Made by a program: the position numbers and the translations under genes. The notes beneath the pieces were generated by a model. That model was not told the origin of the DNA. It searched no databases and saw only the letters and a program-made list of their open reading frames with translations. DNA of 32,253 nt from Candidatus Parvarchaeota archaeon (GTDB taxonomy: Archaea > Nanobdellota > Nanobdellia > Parvarchaeales > Parvarchaeaceae): the NCBI GenBank assembly GCA_023378865.1, contig JAMCSP010000010.1, positions 20,056-52,308 on the forward strand. Direction: 5' to 3'. Positions 8,319 through 19,100 of the stretch are shown one piece after another (positions within the stretch are counted from its first letter, which is position 1; each line of letters begins with the position of its first letter).

Positions 8319-9125
8319 ATGGCATTAGTTGAAATGATGGCTTTTTTGAATGCAGGCATACTAATAGTTGCATTTGCCCTGTTGTTAGTGGTATTATCCT
8401 TTAGCGTTTCTCAGATAAACAGTACAAGCGTCTTTGCAAACTCAGAATCGGTTGCAGCAGGGATAGGCACAAGATTAATAACTTCTCCAAATTGTTTTGC
8501 TTATAAAAACACAATTTCCTATTATAATTCAAGCCTTGATGCTCCAGGCGGGCCATTGTATTCTTCTTCATACACTGAACCGGGAGTAGTAAATATAAAT
8601 AAATTCATTGAAAATTACTTCCTTTCCTGCATGCAATACATCTATTTTGGAGGGGCAACAGACATTCCTTCCTTACAGTCAGATCTTCAGGCAGCAACAG
8701 GGGTTTCATTGACTTTGTTTGATACCCAAAATCCAAACGAGCTTGGTCCAACTGGCTCTTTGTATCTTTCTAATTACAATCAGTTTAATTTTGGAGAAAG
8801 CTTTCAGCAGACAGAAGCTTTAATAGAAAAATATGCGCAAGATGCAGAATATGCTGCCATGGGTGCAAGCTTAGCTTCTAGTTTGGCAATTATGATTGCT
8901 ACTGGAGGGGCTATCCAGTTTAATATAATTCTTGCAGTGGGCCAACACTCCACTACAGAAATAGCACCGCAATATGCTTTAGCATCGATATTCTACTCCG
9001 AAAATACATATACTGAAAGTTTTCCTGTAGAGATACAATTTACTAATGCACAGGGACAGCCGACTTTCCAAAACAGCGGCGTATTACAAGTTCAGGTTAC
9101 TTATGGAATTCCGCCTTACAGTTAG
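8319..9125 (+). CDS. Surface operon protein 2: pilin-like membrane protein, 268 aa
   Basis: A membrane helix (about 8-30, AFLNAGILIVAFALLLVVLS) directly follows a very short N-terminus; no K-G-Q site is visible. Then comes ESVAAGIGTRLITSPNCFAY (residues 43-62) and EPGVVNINKF. This TSPNCFAY...PGVVN layout resembles proteins I recall from archaeal pilus-type gene clusters, but I cannot verify the family. A second hydrophobic stretch lies at about 181-208. The C-terminus ends in beta-like sequence (VLQVQVTYGIPPYS). A weak GGAG sits about 10 nt before the start. The next gene begins one base after the stop. A minor-pilin or membrane-partner role is inferred. Confidence 0.78.
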   Translation: MALVEMMAFLNAGILIVAFALLLVVLSFSVSQINSTSVFANSESVAAGIGTRLITSPNCFAYKNTISYYNSSLDAPGGPLYSSSYTEPGVVNINKFIENYFLSCMQYIYFGGATDIPSLQSDLQAATGVSLTLFDTQNPNELGPTGSLYLSNYNQFNFGESFQQTEALIEKYAQDAEYAAMGASLASSLAIMIATGGAIQFNIILAVGQHSTTEIAPQYALASIFYSENTYTESFPVEIQFTNAQGQPTFQNSGVLQVQVTYGIPPYS

Positions 9126-9126
9126 A

Positions 9127-9687
9127 ATGGGTAAAAAAGGCCAGCTTACGATGCTGGATTTGGTTTTGGCACCATTAGCTGCAGTAGTATTAGCAGTATT
9201 AGCGTCTGCTTTATTGCATAGCGCTACTGCAAATTTGTTAACGGCGGTAAGCCAGCAGCCAGTTTCATTTTCATGTAATTTTGCTTTGGATACAATGTAC
9301 AGTACATACTATGTTCATAATGCATTTGCTTTGTCCCAGCTGGCATTAACCAATCCAAGCCAGTATGCTCTTGCGAATTCGAATAAAGAGCAGTCCTTTT
9401 CAACGAACTGCAGCGGAGCCTGCGATTCCAATTACAATTACATTCAAAGTTACCTTTATAATTCCTCTTCGCTTTACAGTGATTTTATAGGCTATTTTTC
9501 TGGGTTTTCCCTAAGTAATTTTCAGGTTTTGACAGGACAGGAGGCAGCCACATTGAAAGCATTAGGTATGCAGGTCTTTTTGAATCAGATACCTGCAGGA
9601 GTTACAGGCACTTCGGAGTGCAGCATGCAGGTTTATAATCCTGCAGATCCTTCGAAGCCTTATACTATTTACGGGGTGATGAATTAA
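9127..9687 (+). CDS. Surface operon protein 3: class III signal-peptide pilin-like protein, 186 aa
   Basis: The ORF track starts at 9046, but the start at 9127 is better. It lies one base after the preceding stop and gives MGKKGQLTMLDLVLAPLAAVV, a short basic head, a G-Q processing site (Gly5/Gln6) and a membrane helix, as in archaeal prepilins cut by an EppA-like peptidase. The remainder is a small Ser/Asn/Gln-rich domain with four Cys (FSCNF, STNCSGACD, SECSMQVY), which could form disulfides. The small size and classic head make it the best candidate for a structural pilin subunit of this operon. The next gene follows with no gap. Confidence 0.82.
   Translation: MGKKGQLTMLDLVLAPLAAVVLAVLASALLHSATANLLTAVSQQPVSFSCNFALDTMYSTYYVHNAFALSQLALTNPSQYALANSNKEQSFSTNCSGACDSNYNYIQSYLYNSSSLYSDFIGYFSGFSLSNFQVLTGQEAATLKALGMQVFLNQIPAGVTGTSECSMQVYNPADPSKPYTIYGVMN
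9674..9679 (+). promoter_or_regulatory. Shine-Dalgarno site for surface operon protein 4
   Basis: GGTGAT, complementary to the expected archaeal 16S 3' end, lies 8 nt before the ATG at 9688 and inside the end of the preceding gene. This is the clearest ribosome binding site in the operon and supports that start. Confidence 0.5.
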
Positions 9688-12600
9688 ATGCTAAATACTA
9701 AAGGACAGGCAAACATGATTGTGGTGCTTGGGATGGTCGCAGCTACAATATATATAATGCTTAATGCCTTTGGATATATAGGAAATGTAGGGCTTAGCTC
9801 AAAAATAGAGATAACTGCCCAAAACAGCATCTATCAAACACTCGCTTTAAAAGACTATCTTATGCAGGAAGCGAATTACAATTTTCAGAAAGCAGAGCTT
9901 TTTGACGGCTTGACATTGCAGCCGAGTACTCTGGATTGCGGTTATATAAATACCTCCCAATCATTGCCGTTTGTGCCGGTTCCTAAGGTTTATTACTGGA
10001 GGAATTTGGCAGGTCAAATCTGTCTTCCAAATAATAATTTGATAGAATACGGCCTTGAAACTCTGCTGAATAAAAATTCATTTGAAATTGTAAATTCATC
10101 TAATATAACTATACAGTCTAATCTTGTACTTAACCTTTCAAATCGTAATAGTAACGTGTTTTTCAGTAATTTCTCCGCCCCTTTTTTAAGCAATAAATAC
10201 GAATTCCAGTACAATACTTCATCAGCTACCTTTTCAATATGCGAATGGTCATCAAGTAGCTGTGTTTATGTTAGCCACAACGTTCCTTTAGGCGTTAATT
10301 TTAACCTGTCAAATATGGGTTTTACTTCCATGCCTTTGCAGGATATTGTTTCTGGAGTGATAGACCAGGCAACCGCGGTTAGTGCTTTTTTCAAAGGATC
10401 CGGGCTTTCCCCATCAAGCCAATATACATTAATTACATTTCCCAATGGAAACGTGGCAATACTTTACACAAATACAATATCTGGTGTGACTTCATTTTAT
10501 TTAACCCCTATGCCAAATGAAAATCTATATACACTTAGCAGTGTCATCTCTTATGATACTGCAAACAACATACCAAGTAAAATACAGCTTTTTAACGATT
10601 CAAAAAAGGGATTTATTTTTGACGGCACAAATTATACTTTTTCAGTGACTTCGAATACAAGTGGGATATTTACAATAGAACCTACAAATTATGTTATGTT
10701 TGGCATACAGCCTCAGTTCGTTTATTACAAATACATTCTAAACAGTATACAGAATTCAGGTACGCAGAATCTTTTATTTCCGAATAACCAGAATCTTTAT
10801 GTTTCGTATTCTTTGTTTCCGTTGTACTCGCCGCAGGTTTGTGTAAATTATAATGAAGGACAGTACGATTTACAAAATTGCCTCACACTTTCTGATTCCA
10901 TAACAGGTAATAATTATCTTAGCCAGTTAATGCAGTTAGGAATAGCATTTGTAAATCAAAGTTTTCCAATAGGCAATCAGAAAATAGAAGGTTTTGCACA
11001 GTATGAAATAGACAATTACATTTCAAACGCTATAAATGCCGTAAACCTTAAAACCGTATCGGTAAACGGCAAACCAAAGTATGACTGGTATTCTGCTTTG
11101 ATTCTCCAGCTCGGCTCTCCGCAGGGAACAAGTTATCTTTTGAATAAATTGAACAGAGTAAAGGAGCCGTATTATGGAACTTATATCTACAATTGTGAGC
11201 AAAATAGCTCAGATTTAGCTTATTGCAGAAATCTGCTATCTTCTACGCTGTCCCAAGATATTATTTCCCTGCTGCAGCAGCAGATGCCAAAGGAACTAAG
11301 CTTCCTTTCCGGCACTAACTTTAATATAAATGTTTTAAACTTATCTGTAAATGCAAGTGAGATAAGTTCCTGTACAAATGCAAGCAATTACAGTGTAAGC
11401 TCAAATTACTCGTATTCCGTAAAAAGTTTGCCAGTAAGTGGAAATTTCTCAGAAGAAGTGCTAGGTATACCGATATCCCTGGATTTCGGCTATCAAAACA
11501 ATCTAAGTTTAACTCCAACTGAAGCATGCGGTATACAGAAATCTCCGTACTCTACAGGCTATCCCGGATTTTCCGAAGCTTTGATAACAAACAATTTAAC
11601 TTATATTAACTGCGCTCCTGTCATTTCTCAGTTATTCTTAAACCATACCTGCATTGCCAGTTTACAGACAAATAATTATACAATGGAACAGTACCTTAAT
11701 TCTACTAGTTCAGCTCCAAGTGGCGAATACTGCAGCAAAATGCCGGATGGGCAGTATTTTTGTCCCTATTATAAGGTTTCTAGTTTTTCTTATAAGAACT
11801 GGATAACAAGCAGCAATACATGTCCAGATTACTTTGTGATAGACAGTAAAAATTTCACAACTTCCCAAAGCAGTAACTACAGGCTTGTTTCAGTTTATGG
11901 AGGGGGCTCGGATTCAGCCAAATTATCATTTTACAACAAGACGTTTGCATTGTACAATGGCTCTTTAAATCTTCCTGTAAATTTCAGTTTTAATGTCGGA
12001 TTTAATTCAACCGGCCCTTACGCAGGTATAAGTGCTTTCTTTTCAAGCAAAACCGATTTATCCAACAATGTTATTTCTGCTTCTTTCAATTCGGTACAAA
12101 ATCCAGATGGATTATACAATTATTCTATAGAAACCGATTCGGCAATTCTGCTGGGAGGTTCTGATAGTCATGTCTCTCCAGATACACAAAATGAGCTAAG
12201 TTTTAACCGTTACTGCATTGATAACAGCGGCTGCAATCTCACTGCGTACCTTAATTCCAATCTTCAAAGCAGTTTTTACAGTAATTCTACTCAAATTACT
12301 TCTGCCGTTAATTTATTAGGTATATCAACCACTTCTAAGCCTTCCTCTAACCTGATAAGTTACGCCTTCGTGAGTAATTATATTCCATCTTATAAACCTG
12401 TTGAAAGGGAATTATCTTATGCTCCATCTTCAGAGCTTAATCCTTCCTTAAATGCTTCATTCGGACTTAAAACTAATAATAACACGTATTTCAATGAGAT
12501 TATTTTAAATCAATCCTCATTTTCCAATAGTTTCCAGCTTTCCGTTAGTCTTAATAGTAATTTCAATTTCGGTTATTTAGTTCCTGGCTACGTAAAGATC

Positions 12601-13113
12601 TTTGGAGTTTATCCAAATAATAACATTTTGCAGCTTTACTGGTGGAATCAGACAACACTAGGAAACGGCGGTTTGTTGTGGATTAATCTTACAAAAAATG
12701 TGCCAAATGAATTGTATATAGTTTATGGACAGGGTGCTTCTTACAATGGAAAGTTTTCTGACAATGGCTCTGAGGTTTTCCCCTTTTTCTATTCTGTAAA
12801 TTCAAATAGCCAGCCTTTTACATTCCTTTATCCGAATAAAGTGCAGCATGATTTCAATGCATATTACTCTAATACAGGGCTGAATCTTTCAAATACAGAG
12901 CCCATCCCTCCTTATGTTTATAACGCTACTTTAAGTCTTTATTCCGAGGAGTTTGCGTGTATAAATGTTAATCCATTTAAGCTAACGCTTCTTAATGGAA
13001 CTTATTCAGCTTACCCTCCAAACTTTAATATAAATGAATTGTATAATGATTTTAGCACATTATACCCAGATTTAACTATAATAGGAAAGCAAACTTATAC
13101 AAATTGGCCGTGA
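9688..13113 (+). CDS. Surface operon protein 4: large pilin-headed surface protein, 1141 aa
   Basis: The N-terminus MLNTKGQANMIVVLGMVAATIYIML carries a K-G-Q prepilin-type site (Gly6/Gln7) and membrane helix (about 9-30), followed by more than 1,000 Asn/Ser/Tyr-rich residues with many glycosylation sequons. Residues about 745-870 look like a concanavalin/LamG-type beta sandwich; this is tentative. Residues about 926-1036 resemble DUF2341, a domain of secreted binding proteins: LLWINLTKNVPNELYIVYGQ followed by GSEVFPFFYS. There is no C-terminal membrane anchor. A modified pilin carrying a large extracellular binding region, perhaps at the tip or along a filament, is inferred. The start has a GGTGAT site upstream. 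The next gene starts 3 nt after the stop. Confidence 0.82.
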   Translation: MLNTKGQANMIVVLGMVAATIYIMLNAFGYIGNVGLSSKIEITAQNSIYQTLALKDYLMQEANYNFQKAELFDGLTLQPSTLDCGYINTSQSLPFVPVPKVYYWRNLAGQICLPNNNLIEYGLETLLNKNSFEIVNSSNITIQSNLVLNLSNRNSNVFFSNFSAPFLSNKYEFQYNTSSATFSICEWSSSSCVYVSHNVPLGVNFNLSNMGFTSMPLQDIVSGVIDQATAVSAFFKGSGLSPSSQYTLITFPNGNVAILYTNTISGVTSFYLTPMPNENLYTLSSVISYDTANNIPSKIQLFNDSKKGFIFDGTNYTFSVTSNTSGIFTIEPTNYVMFGIQPQFVYYKYILNSIQNSGTQNLLFPNNQNLYVSYSLFPLYSPQVCVNYNEGQYDLQNCLTLSDSITGNNYLSQLMQLGIAFVNQSFPIGNQKIEGFAQYEIDNYISNAINAVNLKTVSVNGKPKYDWYSALILQLGSPQGTSYLLNKLNRVKEPYYGTYIYNCEQNSSDLAYCRNLLSSTLSQDIISLLQQQMPKELSFLSGTNFNINVLNLSVNASEISSCTNASNYSVSSNYSYSVKSLPVSGNFSEEVLGIPISLDFGYQNNLSLTPTEACGIQKSPYSTGYPGFSEALITNNLTYINCAPVISQLFLNHTCIASLQTNNYTMEQYLNSTSSAPSGEYCSKMPDGQYFCPYYKVSSFSYKNWITSSNTCPDYFVIDSKNFTTSQSSNYRLVSVYGGGSDSAKLSFYNKTFALYNGSLNLPVNFSFNVGFNSTGPYAGISAFFSSKTDLSNNVISASFNSVQNPDGLYNYSIETDSAILLGGSDSHVSPDTQNELSFNRYCIDNSGCNLTAYLNSNLQSSFYSNSTQITSAVNLLGISTTSKPSSNLISYAFVSNYIPSYKPVERELSYAPSSELNPSLNASFGLKTNNNTYFNEIILNQSSFSNSFQLSVSLNSNFNFGYLVPGYVKIFGVYPNNNILQLYWWNQTTLGNGGLLWINLTKNVPNELYIVYGQGASYNGKFSDNGSEVFPFFYSVNSNSQPFTFLYPNKVQHDFNAYYSNTGLNLSNTEPIPPYVYNATLSLYSEEFACINVNPFKLTLLNGTYSAYPPNFNINELYNDFSTLYPDLTIIGKQTYTNWP

Positions 13114-13116
13114 TTT

Positions 13117-16100
13117 ATGGATAAAAGAAAGGTATCTGCTGAAGTATTGATGATTTCCTTCATAGTCGTATTATCCGTACTTATTGCATATAGAGGAGTA
13201 ATTCTGCTATCAAATAATAATTTATCCGTTAATTCGGCTGCAAAATTACAGTTAATAAACACATCAAATACTTCTAATCCATTATTGAATCTTGCTAGTT
13301 ATAGCAATTCAGATCCATTAAGTCTGATAACAAGCAATGAATATGTATCCTCTTCTTCTATTTACTCAAAAAATAATTTTTGGTTCAATGAGAAGTTTTA
13401 TCCTGGAAATATTTCTTCCTCAAGTGGTTATTCTTGCAGTGCAGTGAATGAGATAATCGCTCCGCATTTATGTCTAAGTTTATTCACTTTCTTTTCGTGC
13501 GGAGGCGGTCCAGAGACTTCTACATTTAATAATTTAGTAGGCTATCTTGGTTTTCCACAAGGAGATAGTGGATTTCCAAACAGCGGTGGTGTAAACTATT
13601 CAAACCTTTACTCTGCGGTAAGCAACGGGACTTCGCAGAATGTTTATCAGTTACCTTCATCAGAGTTTCCTTATCAAAACTTTATAAACTGGAGCAGTTC
13701 AACTATACATTCTTATTCTGGTTTATCAAGTACTGGAACTAATTATATATATGCTATTAATAATTCCTTTACAGGATATTCAAATATAGGTATAACCGGC
13801 AGCGTACCAAAAAGCACATTGATAATCCCTGCGGTTTCATGCGGTTCTACTTTCATAAACAATTATATAGATTACCCAGGTTTTGTAGGGACGTTGTACA
13901 ATATATCGACTTTAAGCGGCTTTACCCCTTCTGTTTTCCTAGCATCTCCTAATGAAAATGGTTATGGCGCATATTATTCTTTTGGGCATATCCTTACTTT
14001 AGGAAACGATCCGTGGATAGGTTCCTTCAATTCGCTTTTGGCATATCAGATTCAGTCAATAAGCCCCGCTTTTAATTATACTATGCCATCAGTTGATTAT
14101 GCGCAGTTTCCAAAGGGAAATAAAGGAGACCTCCAGTACATAAATGTTTCGACTAGTTTTTTAACTCCGCTGTCAATGTCCTATTACGGAGGAAATTCTT
14201 CGGGTGTCGAAATATATGTTTCAAATAAAGGCATTTCTTCCTTATTGAATACTTCTGCAGCCCAAACTGTATGTACTGAAGAAGGCCCGCATGGCTCGTG
14301 TTTAAGATACGGCCAGGATGTAACGACCACACAAACTGCAGATACTTTTACTTCTCCAGATCTGGAAGGAGCTTATTACCCTAATTATGGCAATGGAATT
14401 TACCTTGAGTTTAGGACTGATGGCGTATTCCCCATATGTGCCTGGAATTCTACCATTGATAATACGTTAAGTAGCTGTACATTCGAAAATCCTTTAACCA
14501 TAAACAATGTTTCTTATGAGAGATTGTGGCTGTCAAATAATTTAAAGAATAACCAGTTGTATAACACTCCATTTATTCCTGGTTATTCAAGTTCTTCCCC
14601 CCAAAATAACTTTACATTGACTGCTTTGAATAGCTTCTGCTTTTATGGAGAAAACTTCAATACTAACGACGGAGTTTATACCTCGCCAAGTTACACTAGG
14701 ATAATACCGCCAACTGCATCTGAAAACTACACAAGTGCAATTGGAACTTGTAATGCATTTTTCAACAATACAAACTGTTTCAGTAAAAGCGCAAGTCAGT
14801 ATCTAAATTTCCAGGATGGGATATTTGCAAACAACATAAAATGTACTTCAACAGGCATACATGCACAGAACGTTACAGATGCTTGGATTAATTCAATATA
14901 TATAGCAAATAACGCAGGTAATTACTGCGGTTTATTCAATGGACAGAAGAACCCTTCTAATCCAGAAGCTAACTCTACGATTTTCCTTCAGGGCATAAGC
15001 ACAAATTGTCCAGAATTTAATGCAAATTCCTCTTCGGTTAACCTCGTTATAACTGTTAAGAATGTTGGTAATACAAAAATAACAAATCCATACCTTGTTG
15101 CATTATATGGAAATAACAATCTAAGCACAATATTTTATAATTCTGAAAACAGTCAAAGTATAACCTATCAGTTATACCAGGACTTTCTTTCTTCTATGTC
15201 AGCTACAACAGGAGTAATACAGGTAGATTATAATAATAATTTCGATACAAACATGTATGTATTTGATAAAGGTTATCCTTTGAATCCCATTCCACTGGAA
15301 TCTCTTTTCTCATCAGCTCAAGGCTATGAAAATGGCCCTTTCAATAATTCTTTGTTGGGGATGTGGATATATGCTCCTGGAGATGGCCTTCCAAACAATG
15401 TTATAAGAACGTCTAATGCACTGCTTGTACATTCGGATTCCGGCAGTTCAAATGTTCCGGTAATTGAGCCGAATGGTACAGCAACGTTTACCTTGCAAGT
15501 TCCAATGTCTCTTTTCAGAGCATTACTTTACGGTAAATACAATTTAAGCGTTTTCTTTGGAAACACCTTCAATGTTACCTGGGGCAGTTCAGACTCTCCA
15601 AGCGGCTCGTTAGCAAGCAACATAAATATACAAGTTAATCCTTTAGTCTCATCTTCTACGCAAAATGTTTCTCAGGACCATAACAATGAGATAATGACTA
15701 ATGGAAGCGGAGCCGTTTCTCCTATCTGGCAGTACATTGTCAGCTATAATTTTAATCTTTCAAAATCGCCAATGAAGGGAATCGGCATATACAGTGATAA
15801 TCTATCAATTGATGTAAATGCTGTAAATTCTACCTCCAATGCATTAAATGTAACAGTTAATCCTTCTGTTTCCATTACAAATGGCAGTGGCAATTACAAA
15901 TTGGGGCTTAGTCAGCTAAAAGGTTCTTCGATATCCTGTTTTGTTTCACCTGATAATGTGCAGGACTTTGGCGTTTTTTGGTCTAAGCAGATAGTTTCCC
16001 CATCCAATTTGAATTATGCCTTATCCAATAGTCTGTATTATGGAAATGCAAAACAGGCCAGCAATGTATTGATAACAAGCTGGACCGGAATCCTATTCAT

Positions 16101-19100
16101 GCCTTACTCAGACCAAGTAGCATTAAATTACAATAATCTGCCGCAATATTCCTCTGCACTCTCTTCATTTCAGTTAGAAAAGCCTACTCTTAATCAGACC
16201 TCTGGTAATTTCAAATATGAAGCATTTGCATATTTTGGAACTGGAAGCGAAAGTAATGTATTTAATAGCCTTTCCAACCTTTATGGGTCCCTTAATTCGA
16301 CTGTGTCTTCTTTCCCGGTTTCTCTTCCAAATAGCTCACTTCCGTTTAATCTTTTTTCAAATTCAATAGTCAGTGACCCTTCAATATTAAGAATAGTAGG
16401 TACTGACACTTTAGTAAATTATTCAACATTTTCGAATAAGCCATTTACATTTTCATTGATTACCAAGGGCTCAATTCAATGTTCTGTAAGTGAATCAACT
16501 TCTGTTAATGCAACATTTGAATCGGGCTCTTCGTCTTCAATTTCATCCTGTTTAAGCAATGCAGTTATAAATGGTTCCTATATAAATATCTCTTCTAAGT
16601 ATGGCCCATTCTTTGTTGATATGTACAATAACTCTAATTTAAACATATCGAATGAAACTTCCGATGGAACAGTTCTTATGGCAGGTAACGAAACCTTATC
16701 TGTTCCGTCTAAAAATGGGCTGTTTACGGTGAAATTGCCAATAAATACAACAATTAAAAATGGGATTGCTTTGGTCTTTTCAGTTATTCCATTAAGCAGG
16801 CAACTTTCCAATTCAATGTTGTACCTTTATAATATAAATGGAACTCCTTTTAACTGTAATATAGTGAATGACTATAATAATACAGGTAATCTGGGGGTTA
16901 CTGAAATAAGAGACGGAGAATATTTCCTGCCAAATGGCACTATAATGTGCAATTTGGACAGCGATTTTACATATTTAAGAGCAGTGTTTATTAATCGGTC
17001 CAATGGTGCTTATCTGGGAAGCGGTGATATACAATCCGGCTTATCAATACAGAACATAAGCGGGAACACAGGTAAAGGACTTTTGAATATTAGTATAGAC
17101 GGGGTTCCTGTAAATGCACAAGATCTAAGTATAACTCCCTATTCAAATAGCAACTGTAATACGGTAACGGACAAGGTAGTCTATAACGGAATAGTTCAAT
17201 ACAACTTAGGTTGTAATTTATCAGATGCATTAATAACATTTGACTACAATAATAATGGAAGCTTAACACCGGAGTCAGCCTTTATATCGCCTGCAAATTA
17301 TAATTCAAATTCTAAAAAGTTTTTATTCATGAGCCCTTCTTCTATATCCGATTCTCCAATTGCGGAGTATAACCTCACAATTCCAAGCAGCGGCATAGGG
17401 AATGAACCGATTCAGTTCATTCTATCAAACAATTTTGGAGGATGCAATAATATTAGAGTTGTAGCACAGAGCCCATACCCCTATGCAGAAGTTCCTTTCC
17501 AGGTAGTCTCTTCAGGTTCACAGTACTGTGATTATACATTTGTAGGGAACAGTAATAACAGGTATTCAGTATTTGAAAGCAACTCTCCTTCTATTGCATA
17601 CAGTTCAAACTGGATAAGCTATAACAGTACTCAATACACTGTCCAGCTGTCTACGGCCTTATTTAACGCGGACCTTATAAGTAACTGCCAGTCTGGTTTT
17701 GGCCCATGTGTAGACTCCTTTTCCGTAGGCGGAAAAACATTGGGTAATCTGTTGTTTAATAATGTCTCTACCTCCTCTGCTACGATATATCAGTCAATAT
17801 CCGGCCCAGTTGAGGACTGCTTCACTGTAAGCTATTCCTCTTCGCAAACCGTTGAGTTCCCCGAAACCGGGTTTGGAAGCATAAACTACGCTAACAATAA
17901 AATTTATCAGACCAGTACACCTTCGCAATCTATAGACAGCATGTATTGTTTCTATGCCAATTCTCCAATAATTACCGATTCAATATCTGCACAGGGTTCT
18001 CCAATAGATTTCAAAGTACAAAACCAGCTAATATCCAATTTCTCTTATTTACAGGGTAGCAATCATGAGGCGTTTTATGTTCCGCCAGCAATAAAAGTAG
18101 GTTATAGTTCATACAGCAATGTAAATATAAGCACGTTAAACCCCGTATACTACAATGTTACAACTCTTGATAACATATTAACAAAATGCATAAATTACAC
18201 CTATATAACCTCCAATATTATGGATTTAAACAGCAGCAAGATAAATGCTGTAAATATCTCGTCTGCTAACATCTTAACTCCAGAAAAGCTTTATTGTATT
18301 TATGGAGGTACGCCCTCTTATACTACCCAGTATTCATTGAGTTCAACGAATAACATGAACTCTACTTCATCAGTTGGATTTGCGTATCAGCCCGGAAATT
18401 ACACAAATGGACAGGGCACCTTGTATGATTCTTGTTTGGGATCCTCGGCACTTGCTATATCCAGTTCACCTATCTTTTATTTAAATGGAAAAGAAGAACC
18501 ATACAGCTTTTCAAGCGCCGAGAACTACACAATGGCCCATTCTGCAGCAAATGGCGGTTTAGAGATGCTTTACAGTCCGACTGGAGGCGTGTTCATAGAC
18601 AGTTGTCCTTCTAATAGCACAATATTAAGTTATAGTACCTGCACAAAACCTGTGGCAGTTATTCCTTCAAATGGTTCTTATGACAGTATTGAAGCTATAC
18701 CTACAGGTAAAAATGGAAATCTTTCGTTTGGCGGGGGTTGTTATATTGGTACATTAAATGGTAACTCATACAGCTGTGCTCCAACAGATGGAGCCATTAA
18801 TTACCAGTATAAATCCAAATCTGCATCTTCATCCAGCGTTTCTGTTTCAAAAGTAATAATGAATTCGACAGAAGCGCCAACTTCAACATTTTCACTTTCA
18901 TTTGATTGCAGTGTAAATGCCTCCAATAACTCTAAATTCCAGTTATCCTCATGCAGTTATCCAAATAGCAAAAATTCCGGGTTATGCTCTGCAAGCGTTT
19001 CTTACAAAAGTATAAACTCAACAGCATATAATATAACTGCAATGTGTTCTGCGGTTTCAAATAATTCATTCAAAATAGTTTCTGCTGTAACAACTATCAG

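Noticed and set aside
9046-9126. ORF-track start at 9046 for surface operon protein 3
   Set aside because: It would overlap the preceding gene by 80 nt and bury the K-G-Q pilin head 30 residues inside; the ATG at 9127 abuts the previous stop.
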